Source: Nemertoderma westbladi
Lineage: Eukaryota > Xenacoelomorpha > Nemertodermatida > Nemertodermatidae
Length of the DNA: 64,000 bases
Assembly (NCBI GenBank): GCA_032718475.1
Contig: JAUCBJ010000358.1
Location: forward strand, 34,900-98,899
Direction: 5' to 3'
The notes below the pieces were generated by a model that saw only the letters and a program-made list of their open reading frames with translations, did no database searches and was not told the DNA's origin. Of the stretch, positions 46,342 through 57,224 are shown one piece after another (the first letter of the stretch is position 1; each line of letters starts with the position of its first letter). Position numbers and translations under genes: made by a program.

Positions 46342-49050
46342 TTCCTTATGTACGAAGTTTCGTACATAAGGAAGTTTGGTATATAAGGAAGTTTCGTAAA
46401 TAAGGAAGTTTGGTACATAAGGAAGTTTGGTACATAACGAAGTTTGGTACATAACGAAGTTTCGTTCATAAGGAAATTTGGTACATAAGGAAGTTTGGTA
46501 CATAAGGAAGTTTGGTACATAAGGAAGTTTGGTACATAAGGAAGTTTGGTACATAAGGAAGTTTGGTACATAAGGAAGTTTCGTAAATAAGGAAGTTTGG
46601 TACATAAGGAAGTTTCGTACATAAGGAAGTTTGGTACATAAGGAAGTTTGGTACATAAGGAAGTTTCGTAAATAAGGAAGTTTGGTACATAAGGAAGTTT
46701 GGTACATAACGAAGTTTGGTACATAACGAAGTTTCGTTCATAAGGAAGTTTGGTACATAAGGAAGTTCGGTACATAAGGAAGTTTGGTACATAAGGAAGT
46801 TTGGTACATAAGGAAGTTCGGTACATAAGGAAGTTTGGTACATAAGGAAGTTTGGTACATAAGGAAGTTTGGAAGTTTGGAAGTTTCGTACATAAGGAAA
46901 TTTGGTACATAAGGAAGTTTGGTACATAAGGAAGTTTCGTAAATAAGGAAGTTTGGTACATAAGGAAGTTTGGTACATAACGAAGTTTCGTACATAATTT
47001 GGAAGTTTGGTACAAATGGAAGTTTAGTACATATAAAAATAAAAGGAAATTTGGTACAAAAGGAAGTTTTGTATATAAGGAAGTTAGGTACATAAGGAAG
47101 TTTGGTACATAAGGAAATTTGGTACATAAGGAAGTTTGGTACATAAGGAAGTTTGGTACATAAGGAAGTTTCGCACATAAGGAAGTTTGGTACATAAGGA
47201 AGTTTGGTACTAAAGGAAGTTTAGTACATATAAAAATAAAAGGAAATTTGGTACATAAGGAAGTTTTGTATATAAGGAAGTTAGGTACATAAGGAAGTTT
47301 GGTACATAAGGAAGTTTCGTACATAAGGAAGTTTGGTACATAAGGAAGTTTGGTACATAAGGAAGTTTGGTACATAAGGAAGTTTGGTACATAAGGAAGT
47401 TTCGTACATAAGGAAGTTTGGTACATAAGGAAGTTTGGTACATAAGGAAGTTTGGTACATAAGGAAGTTTCGCACATAAGGAAGTTTGGTACATAAGGAA
47501 GTTTGGTACTAAAGGAAGTTTAGTACATATAAAAATAAAAGGAAATTTGGTACATAAGGAAGTTTTGTATATAAGGAAGTTAGGTACATAAGGAAGTTTG
47601 GTACATAAGGAAGTTTCGTACATAAGGAAGTTTGGTACATAAGGAAGTTTGGTACATAAGGAAGTTTGGTACATAAGGAAGTTTGGTACATAAGGAAGTT
47701 TCGTACATAAGGAAGTTTGGTACATAAGGAAGTTTGGTACATAAGGAAGTTTGGTACATAAGGAAGTTTCGCACATAAGGAAGTTTGGTACATAAGGAAG
47801 TTTGGTACTAAAGGAAGTTTAGTACATATAAAAATAAAAGGAAATTTGGTACATAAGGAAGTTTTGTATATAAGGAAGTTAGGTACATAAGGAAGTTTGG
47901 TACATAAGGAAGTTTCGTACATAAGGAAGTTTGGTACATAAGGAAGTTTGGTACATAAGGAAGTTTGGTACATAAGGAAGTTTGGTACATAAGAAAGTTT
48001 CGTACATAAGGAAGTTTGGTACTAAAGGAAGTTTAGTACATATAAAAATAAAAGGAAATTTGGTACATAAGGAAGTTTTGTATATAAGGAAGTTAGGTAC
48101 ATAAGGAAGTTTGGTACATAAGGAAGTTTCGTACATAAGGAAGTTTGGTACATAAGGAAGTTTGGTACATAAGGAAGTTTGGTACATAAGGAAGTTTGGT
48201 ACATAAGGAAGTTTCGTACATAAGGAAGTTTGGTACATAAGGAAGTTTGGTACATATAAAAATAAAAGGAAATTTGGTACATAAGGAAGTTTGGTACATA
48301 AGGAAGTTTGGTACAGAAGGAAGTTTCGTACATAAGGAAGTTTGGTACATAAGGAAGTTTCGTACATAAGGAAGTTTGGTACATAAGGAAGTTTGGTACA
48401 TAAAGAAGTTTGGTACATAAGGAAGTTTCGTACATAAGGAAGTTTGGTACATAAGGAAGTTTCGTACATAAGGAAGTTTCGTACATAAGGAAGTTTCGTA
48501 CATAAGGAAGTTTGGTACATAAGGAAGTTTGGTACATAAGGAAGTTTGGTACTAAAGGAAGTTTAGTACATATAAAAATAAAAGGAAATTTGGTACATAA
48601 GGAAGTTGGGTAAATGAGGAAGTTTGGTACTTAAGGAAGTTTGGTACATAAGGGAGTTTGGTACAAAAGGAAGTTTGGTACATATAAAAATAAAAGGAAA
48701 TTTGGTACAAAATGGAGTTTAGTACATATAAAAATAAAAGGAAATTTGGTACATAAAGAAGTTTCGTACATAAGGAAGTTTGATACAAAAATAAGTTTGG
48801 TACATATAAAAATAAAAGTAAGTTTGAAACATAAGAAAGTTTGGTACATAGGAAGTTTGGTACATAGGAAGTTTGGTACATAGGAAGTTTGGTACATAAG
48901 GAATTTTGGTACATAAGGAATTTTGGTACATAAGGAACTTTCGAACATAAGGAAGTTTGGTACATAAGGAAGTTTCGAACATGAAGTTTGGTACATATAT
49001 TTCGTACCTATAAAAATAAAAGGAAAGTTTGGTACATATAAAAGGAAAGT
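46342..49050. repeat. 17-bp minisatellite with 299-bp higher-order repeat
   Basis: About 2.7 kb of the 17-bp unit ATAAGGAAGTTTGGTAC, with TTCGTAC and TTGGTAC alternating. The composite block containing TTAGTACATATAAAAATAAA starts at 47221, 47520 and 47819, exactly 299 bp apart, then at 48033 and 48563. This shows a higher-order unit. Minus-strand frames up to 380 codons (17-residue periodic, rich in Tyr/Leu/Cys) arise because three units span 51 bp without stops, and are not genes. The right end decays into AT-rich variants. Confidence 0.95.
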
Positions 49051-50044
49051 TTTTTGGATATTTGTAATTTAATCTAACGTAAAATAATTATTTATTACAT
49101 GGCAAAAAATTCGAACTTTTTTCACCATTCTCGAGGCATTATATTTACCGAGCGCCAGCGAGGTTAATAAAGGGTCGAGAGAATATTGAAAAAAAAGGTT
49201 ACCGGTATATGTTTTTTCCCATGTACAGTAATACGTAATTTTATTCTAAAATTTGTACTTTTTTGTTTCTCAATTCATTAATTGCTTCCATAGTTACTGC
49301 GATTCTAATTACTGTACTCTTCAACTCCTGATGCTGCCTTACTCAATGTTAAATACTTTAGTGTTCTCGAAAATTTATTACGTAACTAGAGAGCCGATTA
49401 ACTACAATTGGATATTGAGTTCCGTTTTCGAGTTCGCCTTGTAGGCAATAAAGTTGCAATAACTTTTGAGTGTGTGAATGTATTTTGCTCAAATTACCTG
49501 CAAACCTTTCCTACTTCGCTGCTCGCTGCTCTTTCAATACATGTAATAAAATTTAAAATATTCCACCAAAAATATTTATTCTACATTTTTCGGCGGGAAA
49601 AAAGTAAAACCAATGCTATCGTATGGGTTACCATATTTCCCTAGGGAAAAAAAGTACTACGTTTTCCTCCCGATTTTGAGGTGTATTCGATCGAAAAAGT
49701 AACAATTTAAGAATAAAATACATATAAATAACGTTAGTTAGGCCGCCTATTTTTACGTTAAATATTAACTCAAAATATTAAAAAATACAAATTAAAATAT
49801 CCGGTCATAACTGTCAATTTTTAACGACATAATGTCCTGATTCACATTTGTTGTGTAGGGGTGTAAGACTCAAGTAACAAAAACCATACATTGAATTTTT
49901 TACGAATGTCTGACATATACCCAACGTTAGATTAACGATGATGGTTTGCAGGGTTAATACCTGAATCATCGAATTAAAAACAATAAACTGTAAATAATTT
50001 AAAATATTACAATTAAACGTCAAAATATTGACGAAATTAGTTGA
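49051..50044. other. AT-rich gene-free stretch
   Basis: No recognised features apart from adjacency to the 3' end of the FKBP6-like gene (minus strand), whose 3'UTR may extend here. Confidence 0.5.
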
Positions 50045-53000
50045 TTACTTCTTCTTAACGAGTATCAGTTGATCCTGTGATGCATTGACAGTGACACCCA
50101 TTCTATCAGCCGCCTGTCTCATATAAATCTCTTCCTTGGGTGTCCAAACACTGCGAGGGCACTGTATGGAAGGTGTCACTGTGAGAGACTCCAACATCTC
50201 ATGTATGGTCTCCTTGGTGGTCTGGCTCACCGGTGGGCAGGAACCAAGGTTGGGGGAGTGATTTCCAAGGGGTGAACGGGAGGCCAGAGCAGCAGAGTGG
50301 TCAGTTAGGGGAGAGCGGGAACCCAGAGCAGCAGAGAGGTTAGTTAGGGGAGAGCGGGAACCCAGAGCAGCAGAATGGTCAGTTAGGGGAGAGCGGGAAG
50401 CCAGAGCAGCAGAGTGGTCAGTTAGGGGAGAGCGGGAAGCCAGAGCAGCAGAGGGGTCAGTTAGGGGAGAGCGGGAAGCCAGAGCAGCAGAGTGGTCAGT
50501 TAGGGGAGAGCGGGAACCCAGAGCAGCAGAGTGGTCATTTATGGGAGAGCTGGAAGCCAGTGCAGCAGAGTGGTCAGTTAGGGGAGAGTGGGAAGCTAGA
50601 GCAGCAGAGTGGTCAGTTAGGGGAGAGCGGGAAGCCAGAGCAGCAGAGTGGTCAGTTAGGGGAGAGTGGGAAGCCAGAGCAGCAGAGTGGTCAGTTAGGG
50701 GAGAGCGGGAACCCAGAGCAGCGGGGTGGTCAGTTAGGGGAGAGCGGGAACCCAGAGCAGCAGAGTGGTCAGTTATGGTAGAGCGGGAAGCCAGAGCAGC
50801 ATAGTGGTCAGTTAGAGGAGAGCGGGAACCCAGAGCAGCAGAGTGGTCAGTTAGGGGAGAGCGGGAACCCAGAGCAGCAGAGTGGTCAGTTAGGGGAGAG
50901 CGGGAACCCAGAGCAGCAGAGGGGTCAGTTAGGGGAGAGCGGGAAGCCAGAGCAGCAGATTGGTCAGATATGGGAGAGCGGGAACCCAGAGCAGCAGAGA
51001 GGTCAGTTAGGGGAGAGCGGGAACCCAGAGCAGCGGAGTGGTCAGTTAGGGGAGAGCGGGAACCCAGAGCAGCAGAGTGGTCAGTTATGGTAGAGAGGGA
51101 AGCCAGAGCAGCAGAGTGGTCAGTTAGAGGAGAGCGGGAACCCAGAGCAGCAGAGTGGTCAGTTAGGGGAGAGCGGGAACCCAGAGCAGCAGAGTGGTCA
51201 GTTAGGGGAGAGCGGGAACCCAGAGCAGTAGAGGGGTCAGTTAGGGGAGAGCGGGAAGCCAGAGCAGCAGAGTGGTCAGATATGGGAGAGCGGGAACCCA
51301 GAGCAGCAGCGAGTGGTCAGTTAGGGGAGAGCGGGAACCCAGAGCAGCAGAGGGGTCAGTTAGGGGAGAGCGGGAACCCAGAGCAGCAGAGGGGTCAGTT
51401 AGGGGAGAGTGGGAAGCCAGAGCAGCAGAGGGGTCAGTTAGGGGAGAGCGGGAAGCCAGAGCAGCAGATTGGTCAGATATGGGAGAGCGGGAACCCAGAG
51501 CAGCAGAGAGGTCAGTTAGGGGAGAGCGGGAACCCAGAGCAGCGGAGTGGTCAGTTAGGGGAGAGTGGGAAGCCAGAGCAGCAGAGTGGTCAGTTAGGGG
51601 AGAGCGGGAAGCCAGAGCAGCAGAGTGGTCAGTTAGGGGAGAGCGGGAACCCAGAGCAGCAGAGTGGTCAGTTAGGGGAGAGCGGGAAGCCAGAGCAGCA
51701 GAGTGGTCAGTTAGGGGAGAGTGGGATCCCGGAGCAGCAGCGAGTGGTCAGTTAGGGGAGAGCGGGAACCCAGAGCAGCAGAGTGGTCAGTTAGGGTAGA
51801 GCGGGAAGCCAGAGCAGCAGAGTGGTCAGTTAGGGGAGAGTGGGATCCCGGAGCAGCAGCGAGTGGTCAGTTAGGGGAGAGCGGGAACCCAGAGCAGCAG
51901 AGGGGTCAGTTAGGGGAGAGCGGGAAGCCAGAGCAGCAGATTGGTCAGATATGGGAGAGCGGGAACCCAGAGCAGCAGAGAGGTCAGTTAGGGGAGAGCG
52001 GGAACCCAGAGCAGCGGAGTGGTCAGTTAGGGGAGAGTGGGAAGCTAGAGCAGCAGAGTGGTCAGTTAGGGGAGAGCGGGAACCCTGAGCAGCAGAGTGG
52101 TCAGTTATGGTGTAGAGCGGGAAGCCAGAGCAGCAGAGTGGTCAGTTAGAGGAGAGCGGGAACCCAGAGCAGCAGAGTGGTCAGTTAGGGGAGAGCGGGA
52201 AGCCAGAGCAGCAGAGTGGTCAGTTTAGGGGAGAGCGGGAACCCAGAGCAGCAGACTGGTCAGTTAGGGGAGAGCGGGAACCTAGAGCAGTAGAGGGGTC
52301 AGTTAGGGGAGAGCGGGAAGCCAGAGCAGCAGAGAGGTCAGATATGGGAGAGCGGGAACCCAGAGCAGCAGCGAGTGGTCAGTTAGGGGAGAGCGGGAAC
52401 CCAGAGCAGCAGAGGGGTCAGTTAGGGGAGAGCGGGAAGCCAGAGCAGCAGATTGGTCAGATATTGGAGAGCGGGAACCCAGAGCAGCAGAGAGGTCAGT
52501 TAGGGGAGAGCGGGAACCCAGAGCAGCGGAGTGGTCAGTTAGGGGAGAGTGGGAAGCTAGAGCAGCAGAGTGGTCAGTTAGGGGAGAGCGGGAAGCCAGA
52601 GCAGCAGAGTGGTCAGTTAGGGGAGAGTGGGATCCCGGAGCAGCAGAGTGATCAGTTATGGGAGAGTTCCCAGAGAGACCACCATGATTAGATGGGGCCC
52701 GGTTATCCCCAGACTGGTCTTTATCCCCCCGATTCCTCGTCTCCCCAGACTGATCTCCAGACCCTCTACCAGACTTCCCCGAACTCTCACCGAATATATT
52801 CTTACACATCACCTTCTCAAACTGCTCAAACTTGGCGACATCTTTCTCTAACTCATTTAACTCGTTGTTGATACATTGATCGTACGGTTTTATAAGTTGA
52901 GCCTTGATCAAGGCCTGTCTGGCGCCCTCTTTCATTCGCTTTGCCTTCCCGGCTAGATAGAAACACTTTACCTTTTCTTTATCCGCCACGGGAATGTTAT

Positions 53001-53909
53001 GAATAACTTTATTTGTGTACCTCAACACTTTTTGCCATTCTCCCATATTGTAAGCGCAGATCGCCGCGTTGCTATAGACAACCTGACTGCACTTATACCA
53101 GTCGGTCTGCTCTTCCTCGCTTTCTAAACAATCCTCGACTATATGGGTCGCATTTAGGTACTTCTTGAAGGCCCAATCGAACTGTTTGTGTTTGTAAAGG
53201 TCATTCCCGTAATATTTCTCAGTCATAAACGCGCGTTTAACTTGTGAGAATGTTAGAGCGCGTCTCTCGTACTCGTCCATGGAGTAATAGTCCTCGGTCG
53301 GTTGGACGTCCTGGAAGTTTTCTAGGACGATAACCCACAGAGGCGGCATCCGTGGCCCCAACCCTAGTTGCCCGGCGACCACCTCTGGGGCCAATAGGAA
53401 GCGAGCGGCCTCCCCCCAGACGCATCGTGCTCACGGCCACGTCCACCCCGGGCCACACACGGCCCGCGTTCAATCGGCGAACTCGTGGAGTCGTGGTACA
53501 TGTTGTAGTGGATCGTTACAAAGGCGCTTTCCGGTACGAGAAGTCCGTCGCCGGGGGTTATAGTCTCCTTAAGGACGCTGCCGACAGGGAAGTAATCAGA
53601 GATGTCAGTCATTCGGTGTGCCATTAACCGAAAGGGAGACTCATTGGAATCAGTGGCTTCGCCACCCACCCCTAAACAGTCTGGGTTTAAGTATTTCATG
53701 ACATCCTCTTTCTCGAAGTAGTTCTTATACGGTACAGGTTTAATAGATTCCGGCATTCCGGATTCCATTTCGTCGACATCGAATATAACTCCCTCCTCTC
53801 CACGGAGTCGGTTTACGTCTATCGGGTCTCGGATTGACTCGCCGAAATCCCGATTCTCGTTTCGTTCCACCACCGACATATCTGTGCACTCGTCGATAAA
53901 AATAGCCAT
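50045..53909 (-). CDS. FKBP6: FKBP6-like TPR co-chaperone with a giant 13-residue-repeat tail (frame interrupted)
   Basis: Read on the minus strand from ATG at 53909. Frame 1 (53909 to ~53490) gives an acidic N-terminus, then HRMTDIS and the start of an FKBP-type domain (VLKETITPGDGLLVPESAFV, HYNMYHD). After a frameshift near 53480-53500 the domain continues with NAGRVWPGVDVAVSTMRLG. After a second shift in a G6 run at 53411-53416 it continues with EAARFLLAPEVV, MPPLWVIVLENFQD. A clean TPR region then runs to about 52800 (YGNDLYKHKQFDWAFKKYLN, SNAAICAYNMGEWQKVLRY, INNELNELEKDVAKFEQFEK), as in FKBP6/Shutdown. The frame enters a 39-bp minisatellite encoding about 60 copies of SPLTDHSAALGSR and emerges into a unique Lys-ending C-terminus (stop near 50045). 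Six small indels in the array also break the frame, but there are almost no substitution-type stops, favouring assembly indels or a recently broken gene over an old pseudogene. In animals this family acts with HSP90 in germline piRNA loading and meiosis; that role is inferred. Confidence 0.72.
50255..52645. repeat. 39-bp coding-phase minisatellite (about 60 copies)
   Basis: Unit on the + strand contains GAGAGCGGGAACCCAGAGCA and GCAGAGTGGTCAGTTAGGG. Two main variants (GGAACCC / GGAAGCC) encode Gly-Ser or Ala-Ser on the minus strand. Frame-changing units: an extra CG in CAGCAGCGAGTGG at about 51309, 51741, 51855 and 52371; an extra GT near 52110; an extra T near 52224. The same reading phase (minus strand SPLTD..AAL) is found at both borders, in the TPR side and in the C-terminal side, so the array lies within the gene. 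Confidence 0.95.
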
Positions 53910-54029
53910 GAGGAGTCGAGTAATGTTTACACCCGGAAGTATTTCTGTATTACATAGTTATAAAGGTTCCCCAGTCGCCCAGTCTACGTTTACAACAAAA
54001 TATTTTCATGCAAAACTGGACGAGCGCAA
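53910..54029. other. Short region upstream of the FKBP6-like gene
   Basis: Contains an AATACAG|AAATAC acceptor-like site about 40 bases before the ATG (minus strand), which is only suggestive. No other feature. Confidence 0.3.
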
Positions 54030-54160
54030 CGAGGCTTTTGGTTAAAATAACGTGCCACTGTAACCTGCTCCTTTCCCTAAATTGAGAATTTAATATTGAG
54101 GCGGGATATTAATTTTGCCAAGGCGGGATTTGCGTCCAGTTGTTTTCCCCCCAGTCTCAA
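54030..54160 (+). repeat. Dispersed repeat copy upstream of LINE
   Basis: GGTTAAAATAACGTGCCACTG, then TAACCTGCTCCTTTCCC, then GGCGGGATTTGCGTCCAG. It matches the cores at 9824 and 11650-11860. The LINE fragment starts directly after it. Confidence 0.65.
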
Positions 54161-54169
54161 CAAATTTAC

Positions 54170-55960
54170 CAAATAAATGCTTACGTTCCGCCAGAAGGCA
54201 CTACTAATCAGAGAAAGAGATAACTATTTGTATAAATTTAGGAAATACCGTGTTTTAGCTGATTATAATAATTACTGCAAATATAGAAACCTTGTCCAAC
54301 GGGAAATAAAAAAATCTAAATCTGAATATTTGTACAACAAAATAAGTGAGAATAAAGATAATCCTAAAAGTCTATGGTCTACCCTAAAATCTTTAGGTTA
54401 TAAAAACCTTAAATCTAAATCGAATATTGTTCTGCAAGATAACGGTGAGCTGATTCATGATCATACTCTAGTTAGTAATTTATTTCATAATTATTTTACT
54501 AATGTTGCCTCTAATTTAGTTAAGAAGTTACCGTTATTAAGTAATAAATATAGTATAGGGTCCGAAACTCTAAATAATTTTTATTTAGAAAAGTTACAAA
54601 ATTCAGAAAAGTTATTTTTAAAACCCGTTTCTGAGGATTTCGTTTTTCAAAATCTACTTAGCCTATCAGCCTCAAAAAGTACCGGTCTAGACCTAATACC
54701 TGCCCGTTTTCTTCAGGATGGTGCTGAAGTACTTAAAGTGCCTATTACTTTTATTATTAATTACTCTATCGTAGATAATGTAGTACCAGACGAACTGAAA
54801 TTAGCTAAGGTTGTTCCTCTGTATAAAAAGAATAGTAAAGTAGAACCCTGTAATTACAGACCTGTTAGTATCTTAAGTATTGTATCTACAGTAAAATTCT
54901 AGAACGTTCTGTTTTTCTACAGCTGGAAGCACATCTTAGTAGGCTAAATCTGATCTATGAACTTCAGTCCGGTTTTCGTAAATCATATTCTACAGACACC
55001 TGTCTTATTAACTTAATCGATACAATTAGATGTAATAACGCAAAGGGTTTATATACTGGTATGGTAATGTTGGACCTACAAAAGGCTTTCGATACTGTAG
55101 ATCACGAAATTCTGCTTGGTAAGTTTGGCCTGATGGGTGTAGGTTCTATAGACTGGTTCAAGTCCTACCTCCTGTCAAACAGAGGTCAAACTGTAGTCAT
55201 TAGCAAATCGCAGTCTACTGTACAAGAGATTACCTGTGGTGTACCGCAAGGTAGTATATTAGGTCCTCTGCTTTTTGTATGCAATGTAAATGATATGATA
55301 AGTACGCCACATTGGATAACTCCTTATCTGGAGAAAGTACAGTGACAAATATTTTCTCGAAAGTTAACAGTAGGCTTAGGTTTCTATACAGAAATAAAAA
55401 TAGTTTAAACACCGACTCCCGCAAGTTACTTTGCTCTTCTTTAATACAGTGTCACATGGACTATGCGTGCTCTTCTTGGTATGAAGGCTTAACCAAACAG
55501 CTTAAATGTAAATTACAAGTAGCTCAGAATAAAGTAGTACGATTTATTAAAGACTACAAACCTAGGCACCACTTAACTCCAGATGACTTTTCTGAATCTG
55601 GACTACTTAACTTAGATAGTAGAGTTAAGCAGCTACGCCTTAACCATGTGCATAAAGTGTATAATGGTAAATGTCCCAATTACCTAAAACAAAAATTCAA
55701 CAGAGTACGCGATACACACTCTTACAGTACCAGAGCTAGTGCTTCAAACTTCTACCTCCCGAATTGTAAATCCTTTGAATCTGATACTTTCTTTTTTAAC
55801 TGCATTAAAAATTGGAACGCACTGCCTAATGAAATTAAAAACCTAGATAATCAACATTCTTTTAAATCTGCAGTTAAATCTCACCTCCGTGTGCAATGTA
55901 AAAATAGGTACAATAGTCCTACAGTAAGTTATTAGTTTATTAATTATTTACTATTTATAC
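54170..55960 (+). pseudogene. 5'-truncated LINE (jockey/CR1-like) lacking the RT catalytic segment
   Basis: Begins with the linker helix before the RT (REIKKSKSEYLYNKI). It continues through the RT fingers (SASKSTGLDLIPARFL; KLAKVVPLYKK and NYRPVSILSIVS), a frameshift at about 54895, GFRKSYSTDTCLINLI, the palm A-motif LQKAFDTVDHEILL, and CGVPQGSILGPLLF, NVNDM. It then jumps directly to the thumb (LDNSLSGESTVTNIFSKVNS...), so the segment with the catalytic Asp-Asp (xADD) is missing, probably about 100 residues. The 3' part is well preserved to WNALPNEI and a stop at about 55935. The endonuclease region is absent. A dead but relatively young insertion. Confidence 0.88.
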
Positions 55961-56539
55961 TGTAATTACGTTTTATATTAAATTGTTCTGTACATTACAT
56001 CTTAATATTGTTACGGGAATTACTTTTACTAGGCCTATTCAGATGTTTACCCAATTATTAGATTACCTACCGACATTGATAGCACTTATTTCTGTTTTTG
56101 CACCAAACGTTCACGTAACAAACTGTGTAAATCAATGTTCTTGCTAACTAATTTAAATTTTACTAAGATCGATTAATCTAAATCTTTCGAAACCTAAGAA
56201 ATACTAGGAATTGCCATATATTATATTTGTTTTATTGAAATTAAACATACATATTTATATAACTTACACATATTGCGCCATAATATGTTATAGAAAAAAG
56301 TAATTCCTAAATACAGAGCAATTTTTTGTTCGCTTCGCTCGATTTTTATGGGCAACAACACTGTTGCTTACATCCTAATAATAATTCGTCGTCCCACAAC
56401 CATTTTGATCTACCTGCAAAATTTCGGTGCCGGTACAATTTCGGCAGAATCAGTACGAAGTTTCCCACGTGAACTGAACATACATATATAATACGTCAAT
56501 ACCATCTAAGCCGAGTCAGGGGGTGGGTGGGGGGAGTGG
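55961..56539. other. AT-rich stretch, probably LINE 3'UTR and flank
   Basis: No recognised coding or RNA feature. Confidence 0.4.
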
Positions 56540-56720
56540 GGCTTGAGGCAAATCCCATCTCCATGCTTAATTATCAATAAGGAAAAAGAGCAGGTTATTG
56601 GACGTTATTATAACCAAAACAATAAACTAAAGTCAATAGAACGGGTTTCAGTAAAATTTTTTGGAGTAAGAAGTTGTTATTTGCGTTGATTTCTCCTGGA
56701 GAGGGGTGAATTTTGATTGC
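56540..56720 (-). repeat. Dispersed repeat copy, reverse orientation
   Basis: Reverse complement reads CCCCTCTCCAGGAGAAATCA, then TTTATTGTTTTGGTTATAAT, then AACGTCCAATAACCTGCTC. Same box order as the copy at 11650-11860. Confidence 0.65.
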
Positions 56721-56913
56721 ATCGAATTGGACTGTATCCACCCCTATCTGCCAGGCATGGAGGCCTATCTGAGATATATTGAGTATATAATAGGAAAACA
56801 TATAATAGTTTGTCCATAATATTTGTTTATGCCAGTCGGTAGCCACGGAACGACGAGCTTTTGTGGAGGTTGATCTTATCAGTGATCTCTCCTACTCCTG
56901 AGGAAGTGGAAGC

Positions 56914-57110
56914 ATGAACAATATGGAAAGATCTGAGGGCCACAATGATTCATTGTCAATATGGGCTGGGCCCAGCATAAAAGGTTGCGATATCTTCTGT
57001 AGTCAGGGCCCATTGTGGGATTCTATAGAATTGGCTCAACTGCAACTCCGGAAAAAGGTGGTGCCCTTTGAAGAATATACCTACTCCCTCCAGATCTTAG
57101 ACAGTATGGT
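56914..57110 (+). CDS. Possible coding exon, unrecognised
   Basis: An ATG-initiated frame of about 66 codons (MNNMERSEGHNDSLSIWAGP...LQILDSM) ends at a strong donor, ATG|GTAAGC, at 57111. Codon composition is more balanced than in surrounding AT-rich DNA. An in-frame stop lies shortly upstream, so this would be a first coding exon. If real, the 38-bp array lies in its intron and the next exon could belong to the alpha-kinase gene downstream. I recognise no domain; it could be chance. Confidence 0.25.
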
Positions 57111-57224
57111 AAGCCACGCCGACTGAGCAGACTGCAGATACAGTTTACTGACACCCCCAAGCTGGCATGAACTGCGAATACACCTGCTAACGTTGGAGGT
57201 AAATAGGTGAATAAATCCTGTAAA

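Noticed and set aside
46291-48996. Minus-strand frames up to 380 codons with Tyr/Leu/Pro 17-residue periodicity
   Set aside because: Produced by the 17-bp array, which lacks stop words on that strand in every frame.
50541-52691. Plus-strand frames (up to 261 codons) across the 39-bp array
   Set aside because: They are antisense to the coding phase shared by the FKBP6-like gene at both borders of the array. No plus-strand continuation into unique sequence.
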